From Isoetes taiwanensis (taxonomy: Eukaryota; Streptophyta; Lycopodiopsida; Isoetales; Isoetaceae): a DNA stretch of 64,000 bases. This document shows positions 21,839 through 33,747 of the stretch, piece by piece; position 1 is the stretch's first letter; each line of letters starts with the position of its first letter. The stretch spans positions 1,116,001 to 1,180,000 of the forward strand of contig JAJEKV010000103.1 in assembly GCA_021234155.1 (NCBI GenBank), written 5' to 3'. Below the pieces are notes generated by a model. The model made no database searches and was not told the origin of the DNA. It saw only the letters and a list, made by a program, of their open reading frames with translations. Position numbers and translations under genes: made by a program.

Positions 21839-24204
21839 GGCTCTCAGACTTGCGTGCAAAAACGATATAATAGGTTTGATAGCTCGACCATCATCGTCTC
21901 TTCAACCACTATAAAATACAATGTAGTGAAAATAATTTATGAATAAAAATTCAGGGCAGAGTACCACTTTCATTGATTTTAGATGTGCTCTTTACCTTCT
22001 CGACTCGTTAACTTACGAAAATAGACCACGTAATTTTCCTTAACTTTTTTTTTTCACATAGGAAAACAGGCATCTTCTAAAGCAATAATGCGATTTTAGA
22101 AGTTTCCCTTGTCCTTTTCGTGTAAAATAACAGGGTTCCAAAAAAAAGTGGGAATGGAATGAGACCCACTTTAATTAAATGCGACTTAATTGCTCTTTCG
22201 CTCTATCTCCCTTTTAGCATCATCTTGCAGAATAGAAGGTAAACAAATTTCTAGAACTATGAGGTAGTTAGCAGTTAGCTGGTTTGAATTTTTTCCTTCT
22301 ATTTTCCTATTTATATTCTTTCACGTCCCTTACTTCCGTATCAACTCTCTTTGTGCATCTCCCTTCCTTCTTCCTAGTGTTTGGCCCCACTCCCCACCAA
22401 GAATGTATCTTATTTGTGTAATCTAATACCTTGTTGGATACCCTAGTGCCTGGTTGGAGGCCTGGCCTAAAGGGAGGCTCTCGTGTCTGGATAAGCCCCT
22501 AGTAGCTTTTGGTTTCGTTTCACATGCATGCAAGAAACAGTTGGTGAGCGCATTTCCTATAGCTTGGCATTTTGGTCGAGGCATAAGATGAAGATCAAAA
22601 GACAGTTCAAACATGAATTCTTCAATTTCAACTTCATTGTTATAATGTAATTTTCATCCAACAAGGCTAGTCAGCATGAGAGCATAGATTCTATTATGGT
22701 TTATGATCCTAACATAGATTAGTGTCACCACTATTGTCAGGGCTCTTCCTCGAAATTCTAAAAAGGTGAGGCTCTTTAATCCCAACCATTATGGTTTCAC
22801 TATCTTGTATCAATATGTATGTGTATTGATTTTGGTTATGAAAGGAGATGCCCGTAGTAAGCTAGCATTTTTTTCGTGTCTCTGCATAGTAGTTCTAGAA
22901 CCAATTGCGAAAAATATTGGAGAGAAAAATGTATTTCATGCATTGAGTAAATCTACTTGAATAACATTTTTTTGCTACGCGTTTCCCAATGAGATGCTAT
23001 CATGCTTTCTGCAAGCTCCAAGCAAGGCCACCAGGACATGGCACACTGCCCGGCTTCTTCCATCATAGCCTAGCAACATAAGCAGTTATCCATATCCACT
23101 TCTTCCATCATGGCCCAATAATGTAAGCAAATATCCATATCCTTTGTTGCTAACTCCTCATCTGCATCATCAAGTAGCCCTAACCAAGAAAGCGCCCTCA
23201 AATTGTATCAAAGTTTGTGCATTTATTTGGCAAGGGTATCACATACAGCACAACCGTCAATGCACATGACCATAAAGATCACAGATAGGCATGGTAGTAT
23301 AATATGACTGAGAATGCTAGGATGTTAGCCACATAATACATATGGATGCAATATGCACTAACCTAATCTAAAATTTGGTTTAACTCCTAGTATGTGGTAA
23401 TGTGCAAAGAATTAGATGATAGAAAAATAGCATCTAAATTCTTATAGCTTGCTAAAGATCTTAGGATATGTGCACCACAGAATTAAGAATATTAAGAATA
23501 TGCATCGTAGAATTGAAAATAAACTTAAAAACATTTTCAATTTTCCAAGGCAAAGGGACAGATCGCATTATAGTAAAAAGAAAGAAGAGAAAGCATTTAA
23601 AAGTGAGCTTTTCCTCTTGGAATAATGTCACCTGACATTTACATAAAGTTTAAAATGAATGGGGCAAAGGCAATGGTGTGTGTCTCTTAGATTCAAATGA
23701 CAAGAATATATGCAATTGCACTCTATACATTGGTCAAGTCAACTGTCCACCATGTTGCATGCACTTAAAAGAATTACACAGAACGTCCTTAAAATGCAAC
23801 TGGATGATACCAAAACTTCTTACGGCTACTTAGTGGATCCTGTTGTCAGTCTCTAAGAAGTAAAATAGACTAGATATCCTCCTTTTGTCCTTTCTCAAGT
23901 CCAAAATCTCAAACGACACACACTAGAATTTGCAAGCGCATCTCTTCTTTAAAGTCCATCATAGTCAGGTCCACAAAGTTGTGCCTAGTATCTTCAAATC
24001 CGCCATATCTAAGTGAAGCAAAATCTCAAAATCTCAAGTCCCCATCAAATCAAATATATATGTCACAGAAGCTCTAATCTGACATAGCCAAGTCTGGTAG
24101 AGTTAATCGTAATATTACCCCAAACAAGAAATCTGGGATCCCGTAATGCCCCAAGCTTCTAATCATGGAGAAACTTTAGGCATTTATGTAAAGCAGAAGA
24201 ATAG
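21839..24204. other. Gene-free stretch
   Basis: Both strands were read for family signatures and none was found. The composition is AT-rich with ordinary low-complexity runs. Some blocks are weakly reiterated, for example TCTTCCATCATnGCC at about 23057 and 23100, but no gene or element boundary is supportable. Confidence 0.35.
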
Positions 24205-24275
24205 AATAAAATGGAATGGAATGGAATGGAACTGAATGGAATGGAATGGAATGGAATAGATTAGAATAGATTTTT
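24205..24275 (-). mobile_element. (GGAAT/GAATA)n tail of an ATTCT-type LINE, almost no body
   Basis: AATGGAATGGAATGG repeats grade into AATAGATTAGAATAGATTTTTAAC, the same junction (tail, then AGATTTTTTAAC) that starts the minus-strand LINE 3' ends near 46996. Only about 10-15 bp of body can be present, so this would be an extremely 5'-truncated insertion. It could instead be an unrelated microsatellite. Confidence 0.4.
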
Positions 24276-25369
24276 AACATTCATGATGATTTAAAGGCCA
24301 TGGAGGATTTTGGTGAAGATTTTTCGATGTTGGTGTCGCATATCGAGGGCTTTTTATAGCTCTAGTTCCTACCCCCTTTGTTTCTAATCCTAAGTATACG
24401 TGACGCCTTATCCTGCTTTGTTGAATCTGCCCCGTGCTGGAAAATTTTCTTGTGTATCTACAACCCACATCCTTTGTCTTTTCAATGACCAAATCAAACC
24501 AATATAGAACTAGTTATGGTGCCCGGCGTTGCCGGGCGTAACTATAATTTTGGTAGAATTATACGAATAAGATGTAGGATTTAAGAATGTGATCATTGTT
24601 GCAAGGTTGTTTCTCCTTGTTATACACATACTTTTCCCCTAATTATACACATTTGGTTATTTTTATTGTTGTTGTTGGGTTGTTTCTCCCTAGTTATTCA
24701 CATTCTTTTCCCCCGATTATGCACATCATGTGAACAAAATGGAAACATGATCATAGAAACAATGTCATCGTTGCAAGGTGATTGGTATTGCAAGGTTATT
24801 TCCCCTAGTTATACACATTTGTTTCCCCTAGTTATGCTGATCAATTGAGCAATAAGTAAGCTCTATGGAAATATGATCGTAGAAGGTATGTCATCGCTGC
24901 ATCAAAGCAAATAAAAGCTCTTTATATATGACGGCACTACTTTTTTCGATTTCTAGATCGAGCTTAAAAAGTTTTCAAAGGTCTTACATGTGTTGCTCAT
25001 ACATGTGTTGATGGTACTACTTTTCGTATTTCTAGATCAAACTTAGCAAGATCCAAACTTGATGCGATGGTTTTACTTTTGGATTCTTAAACCAAGCTTA
25101 GCAAGTTCCCAAGATGATTGCAATGGAACATCCTCATTTGATAAAATGATTTCCATAAATATAAGCCAATGTCTATAAATGTGAATTCCTGTTGAAATGT
25201 GAGTTCCCGCTATAATGTGTCAGATCTGATTGTGATAGTACTTCTCTAAAAATGTGAGTTCCTGCTGAAACATGAGCTCCCTCTGCAATATGTCAAATCG
25301 GATTGTGATGGTACTACTCTTTGGCTTTCTAGACCAAGCTTAGCAAGGCCGCAACATGATTGATGCCAG
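24276..25369. repeat. Diverged tandem repeats and a GC hairpin
   Basis: At 24527-24543 GCCCGGCGTTGCCGGGC forms a perfect short hairpin. At 24610-24840 a block built from TTATACACAT and TTTCCCCTAGTTA, followed by GAAA(C/T)ATGATC and ATGTCATCG, is repeated two to three times. At 24940-25350 a second series, built from TTTCTAGATC or TTTCTAGACC followed by AAGCTTAGCAAG, recurs three to four times. No gene is supported. Confidence 0.5.
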
Positions 25370-25880
25370 GTGAATTGTAAAATTGTAAGATGAAATGTAA
25401 TTTTTTTTTGCAATAGCATCAGCTAAAATGCCAAATGAATTGTAAGATAAAATGTAATCTGCTTTGCAAGACCATTTGATTCATACCATATCTGCTGGAA
25501 AAATCTAAAATGCCAATCCGTCCCTGTCTTCTTTGTCCCTGTTTCCTGCTAAAGGAAGAAGCTGAAAGCAAGACTGGAAGTATAGCATTAGCTAAAATGC
25601 CAGAAGCCAAAAGCAAAATTGGAAATATAGCATTAGCTAAAAACCCAGATGAATTGTAAGGTGAAATATGACCTGCTTTTTGCAAGACCGTCTCATTCAT
25701 ATCATATTTGCATCTATGAGAATGAAGTCAGACCGAAAGTACCAACATTTGCCAGATGAATTGTAAGATGAAATGTGACCTACTTTGCATGATTATTTGA
25801 TTCATACCATATCTGCATCTATGAGAATAAAGCCAGACTAAAAGCACAACATTAGCTAAAATGCCTATTGTCTCTACATT
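25370..25880. repeat. Diverged ~105-bp tandem repeat
   Basis: GAATTGTAAGATGAAATGT, CTGCTTTGCAAGACC, TTGATTCATACCATATCTGC and AGCTAAAATGCC recur in this order at about 25371, 25437, 25650 and 25757. Units differ by substitutions and gaps. No coding function recognised. Confidence 0.55.
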
Positions 25881-28300
25881 CTTGTCCCTGTATTTTGCAA
25901 AAAGAAATATGGTTGTCTATATTATAGACACCGAAGTCTCTATGTTCTCCTGAAGGATCTGAATATGAAAGAATCAACTAATCAATAAATAAAAGCCTGC
26001 TACTACTGACCATTTGGTAATAAAACCATTCGCTGAAGAATATGCCTTCAAACCTTCAAAACAATGTGTTTTGGTTGGCCCATTTGCCTCCAATATTTGC
26101 AAAATGAACTCTACAAAATTGAAATAGCAGATGGGAGGGAATTTACAAAAGTTTCATTTTCAACATCACATCCAACTCCGCAATGCAAGAATGCTTCAAA
26201 AAAGGCAACTTACAATGGTGAAGGCCATGGTAAATATTGTATAGCTGTATCAGAGTGTGCAACATAGAGCCCTATCCTTAGAATGCCGCAGATACCATCT
26301 AACAGTATAAAAGATTCAAAGAATGAGTCAAAGCAAGGCAAAGGAGCATAGAACATAGATTACATTAATCTGACCTTTAATAGATGCTTTATTTGGATCC
26401 ATGTTCTCATCCGTATTATTGCATGTAACAATGTAATGATGTAATGATGTAATGATGTAATCCAGATGTAAAGATGTAACAGTTGGATAGATCAGGAAGG
26501 TTATAAGCAGTAAGAGTCCAATCTTGCATAGTAACCAGCAGGTGCCCTGCAGAAAGGAGTCATTAATCAGATAATTAGTCATGTTTCAACAGGTGCTAAG
26601 TAGGAATAAAGCTCAAATGTTTACCTTATTAGCTATGGTCGTAAATACTATTCTTCTTACCAAATATATAAGAAAAGATTATATCTGCATTTGCTGTGTC
26701 AATTGTTTCCCATGCTAGGCAAAGGAGCACATAATATGCTAGGACTGCCTAACATCCAATATTGAGTTCCATCAAACTCCTGCATTTGATCAACCATGAT
26801 TTGTTCTTGTGCTACCTGTTTAACATCCAGAATATGTGCCCGTCCTAGCAAAACTCTCCTGATGCAAGAGTAGTTAGTAAAAATAATACTCTCTCCAGCA
26901 TCCCAGCATATTCTGCAAATAAACGACCAAAAGAGATGAAAATGTTAGAGCAATATATCAAAGGAACATAAAAGATAAATTAGATTAATGTAACCTTTAG
27001 ACATAATGATGCTAAGTCTGCTAAGTATTGCATTTGCTGTGTCAAACTCTTGTAGGGCAAGAATAGTTTCCCATGCTAGGCAAAGAAGAATAAAATATGC
27101 TAGGTAAAGGAGCATACAATATGTCAGGGAAAGGAGCATAAAATATAGATTAGATTAATCTGACCTTTTTCACTTAGATCTAAGTCTACACATTCGGCCT
27201 TAGTCTTAGAAAGTTCTATATCATGGCAGATAGTTCTACATAAAGATGTAATGATGTAATGGCTGCTTAGATCAAGAAGGCTATAAACAGTGAGAATCCA
27301 GTCTCGATTGCATAGTAACCAGGAGACATCTTGCAGAAAGGGATCACTAATCAAATGATCAGGCATATTTAAACAGTCATGTTTGAACAAATCCAAAACA
27401 GGATTGAAGATCAAATGTTTATCTGAAGAGCTTGGGTCATAAAGACTATTTTCCTTGTCGAATATATTATATCTACAAATGCTAATTATTGCATTTGTTA
27501 TGCCAAACTATTGCAGGGCAAGAATGGTAACCGATGCTAGGCAGCTTATAAATTCCTATATGCAGTTGTGTAATTTATCATGGACAAAAAAAATAGCGCA
27601 AGATATTGCCTACCATAGCATCTGAGATCATAGTCAGGAATATATTTGTGTCTCCATCCATCCCTCACCATTACATAAACGCTCCAGCTCCCCAGAGATA
27701 GTAGTGGTATAATTTCAAAGAAACAGAGAAGGGGCTTAAGGCCGTCTTTAATATTCTTCGAACATCAAGTAAAAATTAGAACACCCATCGTTTACTTCTA
27801 CCTTTGCGACAAAATACAGAGATGGATATGTGATTGACCTTTTTTCCGGATCCAGAATAGCAGAAAAGTCTATGTTCGCCATAACGGGGTTAAGCTTTGG
27901 TCTGACATATCACCTGGTTCTCCATGATGCAAAACCCAGCCTCCTTGGTTATGAAATGACGATCTGAAATATTATGAGCAGCATATTAGAGAGAAAGCAT
28001 CAGTGAACGACATAAAACCCTTTACCTAGAGATCAAATCCGAATCCCTATGTAATACATCGCCGATCTTTGGCATATGCATGCCGATAATTTGAAGGGAG
28101 CATATCGATATTGATTGGGAAGAGCAAAATTAAATCGAAATCATAAATCATAGCCAAAGAAAGTTTCTCCGAAATCGGTTTTTCTTTCCGGTGGCTAAAA
28201 TCCCCAAAATCATAGCAAAATAACTTAAAAAAAATTCCAAAAACATTTTTCTCCACACCTGAAAATCCCAAATTAACAAGATTGATAAATGAATCTTATA
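25881..28300. repeat. Intergenic region with a ~300-bp internal duplication
   Basis: The block at about 26336-26585 (GCAAAGGAGCATAnAA, ATAGATTA, TAATCTGACCTTT, AATGATGTAATG, AGATCAnGAAGG, GCATAGTAACCAG, GCAGAAAGG) is repeated in the same order at about 27128-27372. Its first part also recurs near 26950. TAATGATG is locally reiterated at 26430-26465. No gene is supported. Confidence 0.5.
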
Positions 28301-31300
28301 TATGATCCTTCATTTTTAATGTCTTGCATATGTTTAATCAACCCAACTTAGTATGGTTAGCTATGAACAAAGACTCTGCATCTATCCAACTCATGTAAAG
28401 AGATGCTATTATGTTTATTCATCAGATTGTAAAGGCAATCAATGGCCCCTGATTTTTTACTCATTTCTATTGCAAATGTGGGCATTTCAATAATGATGTT
28501 AATGCATGTGGTATTGTAGGCTTTGCTCTGCAATTCTCACTATGGCCTCAAGTTTTGGTTGCAAAGGTATTTGAAGAGCTTTGGTGTTTTGATGTTTTGG
28601 GTATCGCAAGTGGGCAGAGCTTTGCTCTGATGTTTCTGTCGCTTGTCTTACATAGAAAATTCGGTCATGTTTATACCCAGCAGAGGTATTTCTAAAGATA
28701 TTTATGTTGGCAATGGTTGAGACCATGTGCTTGCAAAGGTGTTTCTATTGGATTGGAAATGGTTGAGACCCTATTTGATTTTATAGACTGTATGTTTACA
28801 TGTTTACTTGATATATGAGAAGCATTTTTTTCTACGGGGCTATAAGATGTATATTTCTCTACCCTGATCTTGCAAAATTTGAAGAATGTTATGGGATCCA
28901 GTGATCCCAAGCGACTCAAGATTTAACCAAAATAATTCATTCTCCTCAACAATTGTAGTAATGAATAGGCATGCAAGAAAAGAGCTTAAATTTTGCATTC
29001 CATTTTTACTTGTAGAACCCCCCATTTTGGGGTACACATGACACCATCAATATGTTCCAATGCAAGACAAACACCAATCCTAAGTTGCAAAAGTGAAGAG
29101 CTAGAAAGATATATGCATTTTTTTGTTATTCAATTCATTCTTTTACAAGTTGAAGGCAAGTCATTTCCAAGGGCAAGGGCATGGGTAAGCGCGTTTCTAT
29201 TGTTGTTGACCATATAGGTACATAAATTTTACCATTTGCGGAGAAAACTTTATGAAGAACATTAATTTATGTCAGAATTCCAAACTTGCAAGCCTTATAA
29301 TGGCATACAGATAAAATAGTACATATGTAAGACCATTTTAAACAATCAAATACAAGGGGACCAGACAAATTATAAGCTCTAGCGTGCCATCACCAACGGA
29401 ATAAAATGTGAAAATGACATGTTGATTATATGGAAAAAGCTAATGCCACGAACTTTGATCTTCCCCAGCTTGTTGCTCGATTATGTTCTTAGATTCAACC
29501 TCAAGATTGACATGCTAAAGTGGAACTACGAGATAACAAAGCTATCTACCTAAATTTTCTTATTTTTCTGTTTCACCTAATGATTCAACTGATTTTTTGA
29601 TACCATAAACAATCTCAGCGCCCGATTGAAGAAGATGATTATAGTTTTCAAGGTGTACATCATCAGTAAATTATGCCAAATAAAGTATTTGTTTGGCCAA
29701 ATATGGCCCAAAAGGAAATGGATATGCGCTCCAGGCAACAACATATTATGTCTCAAAACATGGCCGATTATCAGCCTTAGTGCAACCTGATATGACCCCT
29801 GAAGAATATTGTTTATAAGATCGAGGGCAGTAGTTGGAACTTCATTTCTCCATCTTTCGCTACAAACACATTGTTGGAAAATAGTCTATCATGACAACTA
29901 CTTGTTGTTAAAGGTGATTTAATGTGATGGAAGTCAGTTGAAGTAAGGTCACCTGATTACCACGACAAAGAAAGCGCACTAGTTGAGCAATAAAATGGAT
30001 GGATATTAATGGTCATAGTGATGTAGAAATTCGGTCAGTGATAGACGGTGAGAGAGGGAGGAGGAGCTGGTTATAAATAATGATATGTCGTCCTAATCCA
30101 ATACTTGTTGTATTGGTTAACCTGAGATGTGCTTTTAATTCTACAAGTAAGGAACAAAAAACTACTTGAAATAGTTAGTATTACTTTAGGCAATTTCCTT
30201 AGAGTAATGGCAGACCTTGAGTATATGACTTTGTGCAAGCAAGACTAGACATCAAATTGCCATCAGCTCAGTTCTTGATAAGCGCTGACGATTATCCTAG
30301 TTAAATGAGAGGTTTTGAGAGATAAGTGCAAAAACATGTTCGTAGTGAAATTGGATGTGGCTGCAGACATGTCAGAGAACTGCACAAATTAAACTTATAT
30401 TTTGTGAGCAACATGTGTATGTCATATTTAGAGTTAATTGATGCATTTCAGAGCTTTGACATTTGATTGATTGAAAATCTAGAAGCAGCATAATTATAAG
30501 TACTTGGAAATGAGCTTTGGAGTCCCATGCAAGACAAGTGTAGAAATCTTTGTGCAAGACTCAAATCAATGAATAGTTGCTTGATAAGATCCCTAAGTAA
30601 TGTTAGAAAAAATTCTCACATTTGATCAGGACAAATGTGAAAGTCAAAGGCACAAGGATATATGATGATTTCGCGACATCATATCCATTCGTATATTTAG
30701 TATTGCATTTTAATTTCCCATCCCTCCAGAAACTGAATTTGAGAATTTAGCTATGGTAAAGCATCAATTTTGGTTAATGTCTCCACACATGAAGATGTTA
30801 GAGAAAGAAACTTTTAGCACATTTATTATAAAAGTGCTACTTGTAATAATGCCTAATGCGTATACAAGTCATTTTGAGATGGTATGATGTTAAGAAACAA
30901 ACACGGCATACATGAGATTTAAGCATGGATATGTGAGGCCAATACACTATTGAGTCATAGAACTTAACGAGCCACTGAGACAAGGAATTGGAATGAAGCG
31001 CATTACAATGAGCTCAAAAATTATGATAAGCTCTAAAATTCTGAGACAAACCTATTGTGTTACATTCTTCTTCAGTTTTCTCTGTTGTTGGTCAAATCAG
31101 TAATGTCTATACCCTAAAGGCCAAACCAGAGAAACTTCGATTTTGAAAAATTAACATACCTATTAGAAGAAGCCAAAGATTATTATCATGGGACTATTCT
31201 TTAAGGTACATATGTTATATGTCATTGGGAGCCCTTGCAGCTCTAGAAGCCACGTGGCATTTTTGCATAGCATTCATGTATCATGTACCCACAAAAGAAT

Positions 31301-31639
31301 TACATTACCGAAATCCATTCACTCAATGGTTTCAACGATATGATACGATCTCATGATACTCGAAATTGAGTATAAATTTCAATAACACTATTTTCCCATA
31401 AAAGTACTCTATAAATACTACATATCTTTGAAGTTTTCTGCAATTCCTTAAGAAATTGAAGTGGCTATGAGCAAATCAAAATTCTAGTCCTTGAGAGACT
31501 TATTCAGGTCCCCAATTTCTTTTTGAGAAACAGACACCCATAGATGATTTCACATCATAATATTCGAAATGGAAAAAGAATGTCAAGTTACTATTGTTTT
31601 TTAATGGAAATAGATACTATAGTCGTCCTTTCTATATTC
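28301..31639. other. Gene-free stretch
   Basis: AT-rich sequence in which no protein family, RNA gene or element end was recognised. A small direct repeat (GGCAATGGTTGAGACC / GGAAATGGTTGAGACC) is at about 28709-28770. It may include decayed parts of the gypsy element just downstream, but I cannot show that. Confidence 0.35.
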
Positions 31640-32515
31640 ATTTGATCTCAAAATAGCAACTCTTTGGCAACCCAACTGGGTCCATAAAGAACTTCTGAAC
31701 TTCAAAATTTTAGGAAGTTTTCCGAGTTCTCATGTGTGATCACTTGGAGAATATCCTTCTTAATCGACAAAGTAATACCTTGAACCTTGAACTCCTCGTG
31801 GTCTTAAATTCTTACTACTGGAGGCGGCGGAGGAACTCGAGGTGAGAAGGATTAGGCGTGTATGACTCCAATAATAATAGAACATTAAAAACTGGATGTT
31901 GACGAACAATTGGAGGGAGCTTGAGCTGGAACGCAACATTGCTGACCTGAGTCGTGATTCGGTAAGGATAGCGGTGAGGATAGACAACCTTGTTGTAGGG
32001 ACATGTTGTGGGGAGGCTCCACGCAGCCAGAAAATGTCACCAACATAAAATGTAGCCGCCTCCTGACGATATAAATCAGCAGAATGCGGATATCGTTCTT
32101 ATGCTCGGAGGAGATGATGATGGAGATTTGATTAAAGAGCTTGGAGTTTCTCAAGCTGAGACTCAGCACTAGGATTGAAAGAGTTATATCCAGCGATACT
32201 AAGAGACCAACGAGGATGCTAACTAAAGTTTAGGAAGAACGGAGACTGGTCAATGGAGGCATATACTGAGTTATTATAGGCAATCTCAATTAATGGAAGC
32301 TAAACGACCCAATCATCGTGCTGGTAACTGATAAAGTCTCAAATCTCAAATATTATTGCAGAGTCTGATTAGTGCATTATATTTGCCCATTACATTTGAG
32401 ATAATGCTAGGAATTCAACAAGCAGTCGACTAATAGCTTCAAACAAAAACTTATGACGAACCGAGATCCACGATCACTGACAATGGTACCTAGCAATCCA
32501 TGGTCTCATGTATGC
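31640..32515 (-). mobile_element. Ty3/gypsy retrotransposon remnant (integrase)
   Basis: Read on the minus strand from about 32510 downward, broken frames give TIVSDRGSRF (catalytic Asp region), a NGQI/TNQTLQ/YLRF block matching the usual DGQTE...N..LE.YLR, then LPLIEIAYNNSVYASIDQSP with FFLNF, then ATFYVGDIFWLR and LPPIVRQHPVFNV. This order (core integrase, then the GD.V.L module, then HPVFHVS) is characteristic of Ty3/gypsy integrases. In-frame stops and frameshifts are frequent. No RT, gag or LTRs were recognised nearby, so it is an isolated 3' pol fragment. Confidence 0.75.
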
Positions 32516-33747
32516 TCCCTCCATCCAACTCCATCAAAAAAAACCCAAATTAAAAGTTTCAAAAAAAATACCACTTAACACCATAGAAAAATCGGAGCTG
32601 TCCTAATTGTTTCCAAAATAATGGCTCAAGCTATTTCAAACCTGTGAAGAGTTTACTATCCGCAAAAGCAGGCAAACATAATGCCAAGAACAAAAAGCAC
32701 ATTAAAGCTTCAGGATTTCAAATAAAATCTATCAAACATCAAGATAGAAGGTCCTGAAGCTGGTGATCATAGATTAGAATTTTGCAATAGTTAGGTATTT
32801 AATTGACTTTTCAGATTTCCTTCATGCCATATGTTTACGCGTATTACAGTTTCTTCCTCTGTTTAGAATGGAAAGATAAGGATCAAATGTACTGAAAGTT
32901 TTAGGAAGTAAAAGAGCTTTGTAAAATTTGACGCGTTTAGAATAGGTCAAATAAACTTTCGTTTTTAGGAAAAAGAGCATCACAATTTAATAATGCCAAC
33001 CTCTTACAAGTATTTCTTCTTCAAAATTGGAAAACTGCTTGAGCATGAAACCTAAGGATTAAATAGTTACGTAATATAGATCAACAAAAACTCTAAAGCA
33101 ACAATTAAGAGGGGAGAGAATGGGCTTTAAAATTTGGGGTTTCCATCAGTCTGGGATAGTAAACAAGGAAAACAGTAATAAAACATTCAAAAACATTGAA
33201 AGCTATAGGCAGACATCAATGTATTACATCATATTTTCTGGAAATCTCAATAATTCACTCCTTGAGTTCACCTTGGTCCAGATTTAGAACCTGCAAAATC
33301 ATTACCCACAAGAATATCATAAGCATGGGGAAGGAAACAACTAGGTCCACTAACTAGTTGCATGGCAAAGGTTGTTTAATCAATGCAAATAGATCGAGCT
33401 CTATCCTTGCTAAAGTTCTTATTGGTTCCTGAATGTTCAGCAGTAGCCACAAACATCATTGCCCTACCTTGGCGGAGTGATGTTTATAAGATGAAGGGGC
33501 TTGCTCACGAGCTCATCGCATGCTTTCATAAGCGGATTCCACTAACTTCCTTCTGCAACATTCTAATGTCAGAAAACCACCTTCATGTCCATAAAGGATA
33601 TCTCAACTTAATGACTTATCCAGACTCCATATACCTCTTTTAGTGCTCCACATTTTGTAAAGCAACCAATAGCCTCAGGCTGCATTGTTCCCTTAGGCAT
33701 TATTTGTACCATGAACTCCACTTCTATTATTGTCACCTAACGCACAA
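32516..33747. other. Gene-free stretch
   Basis: No supported gene. It separates the gypsy remnant from the 3' end of the PLS PPR gene and may contain its 3' UTR near 33650-33747. An open frame at 33383-33643 (plus) has no family signature. Confidence 0.35.
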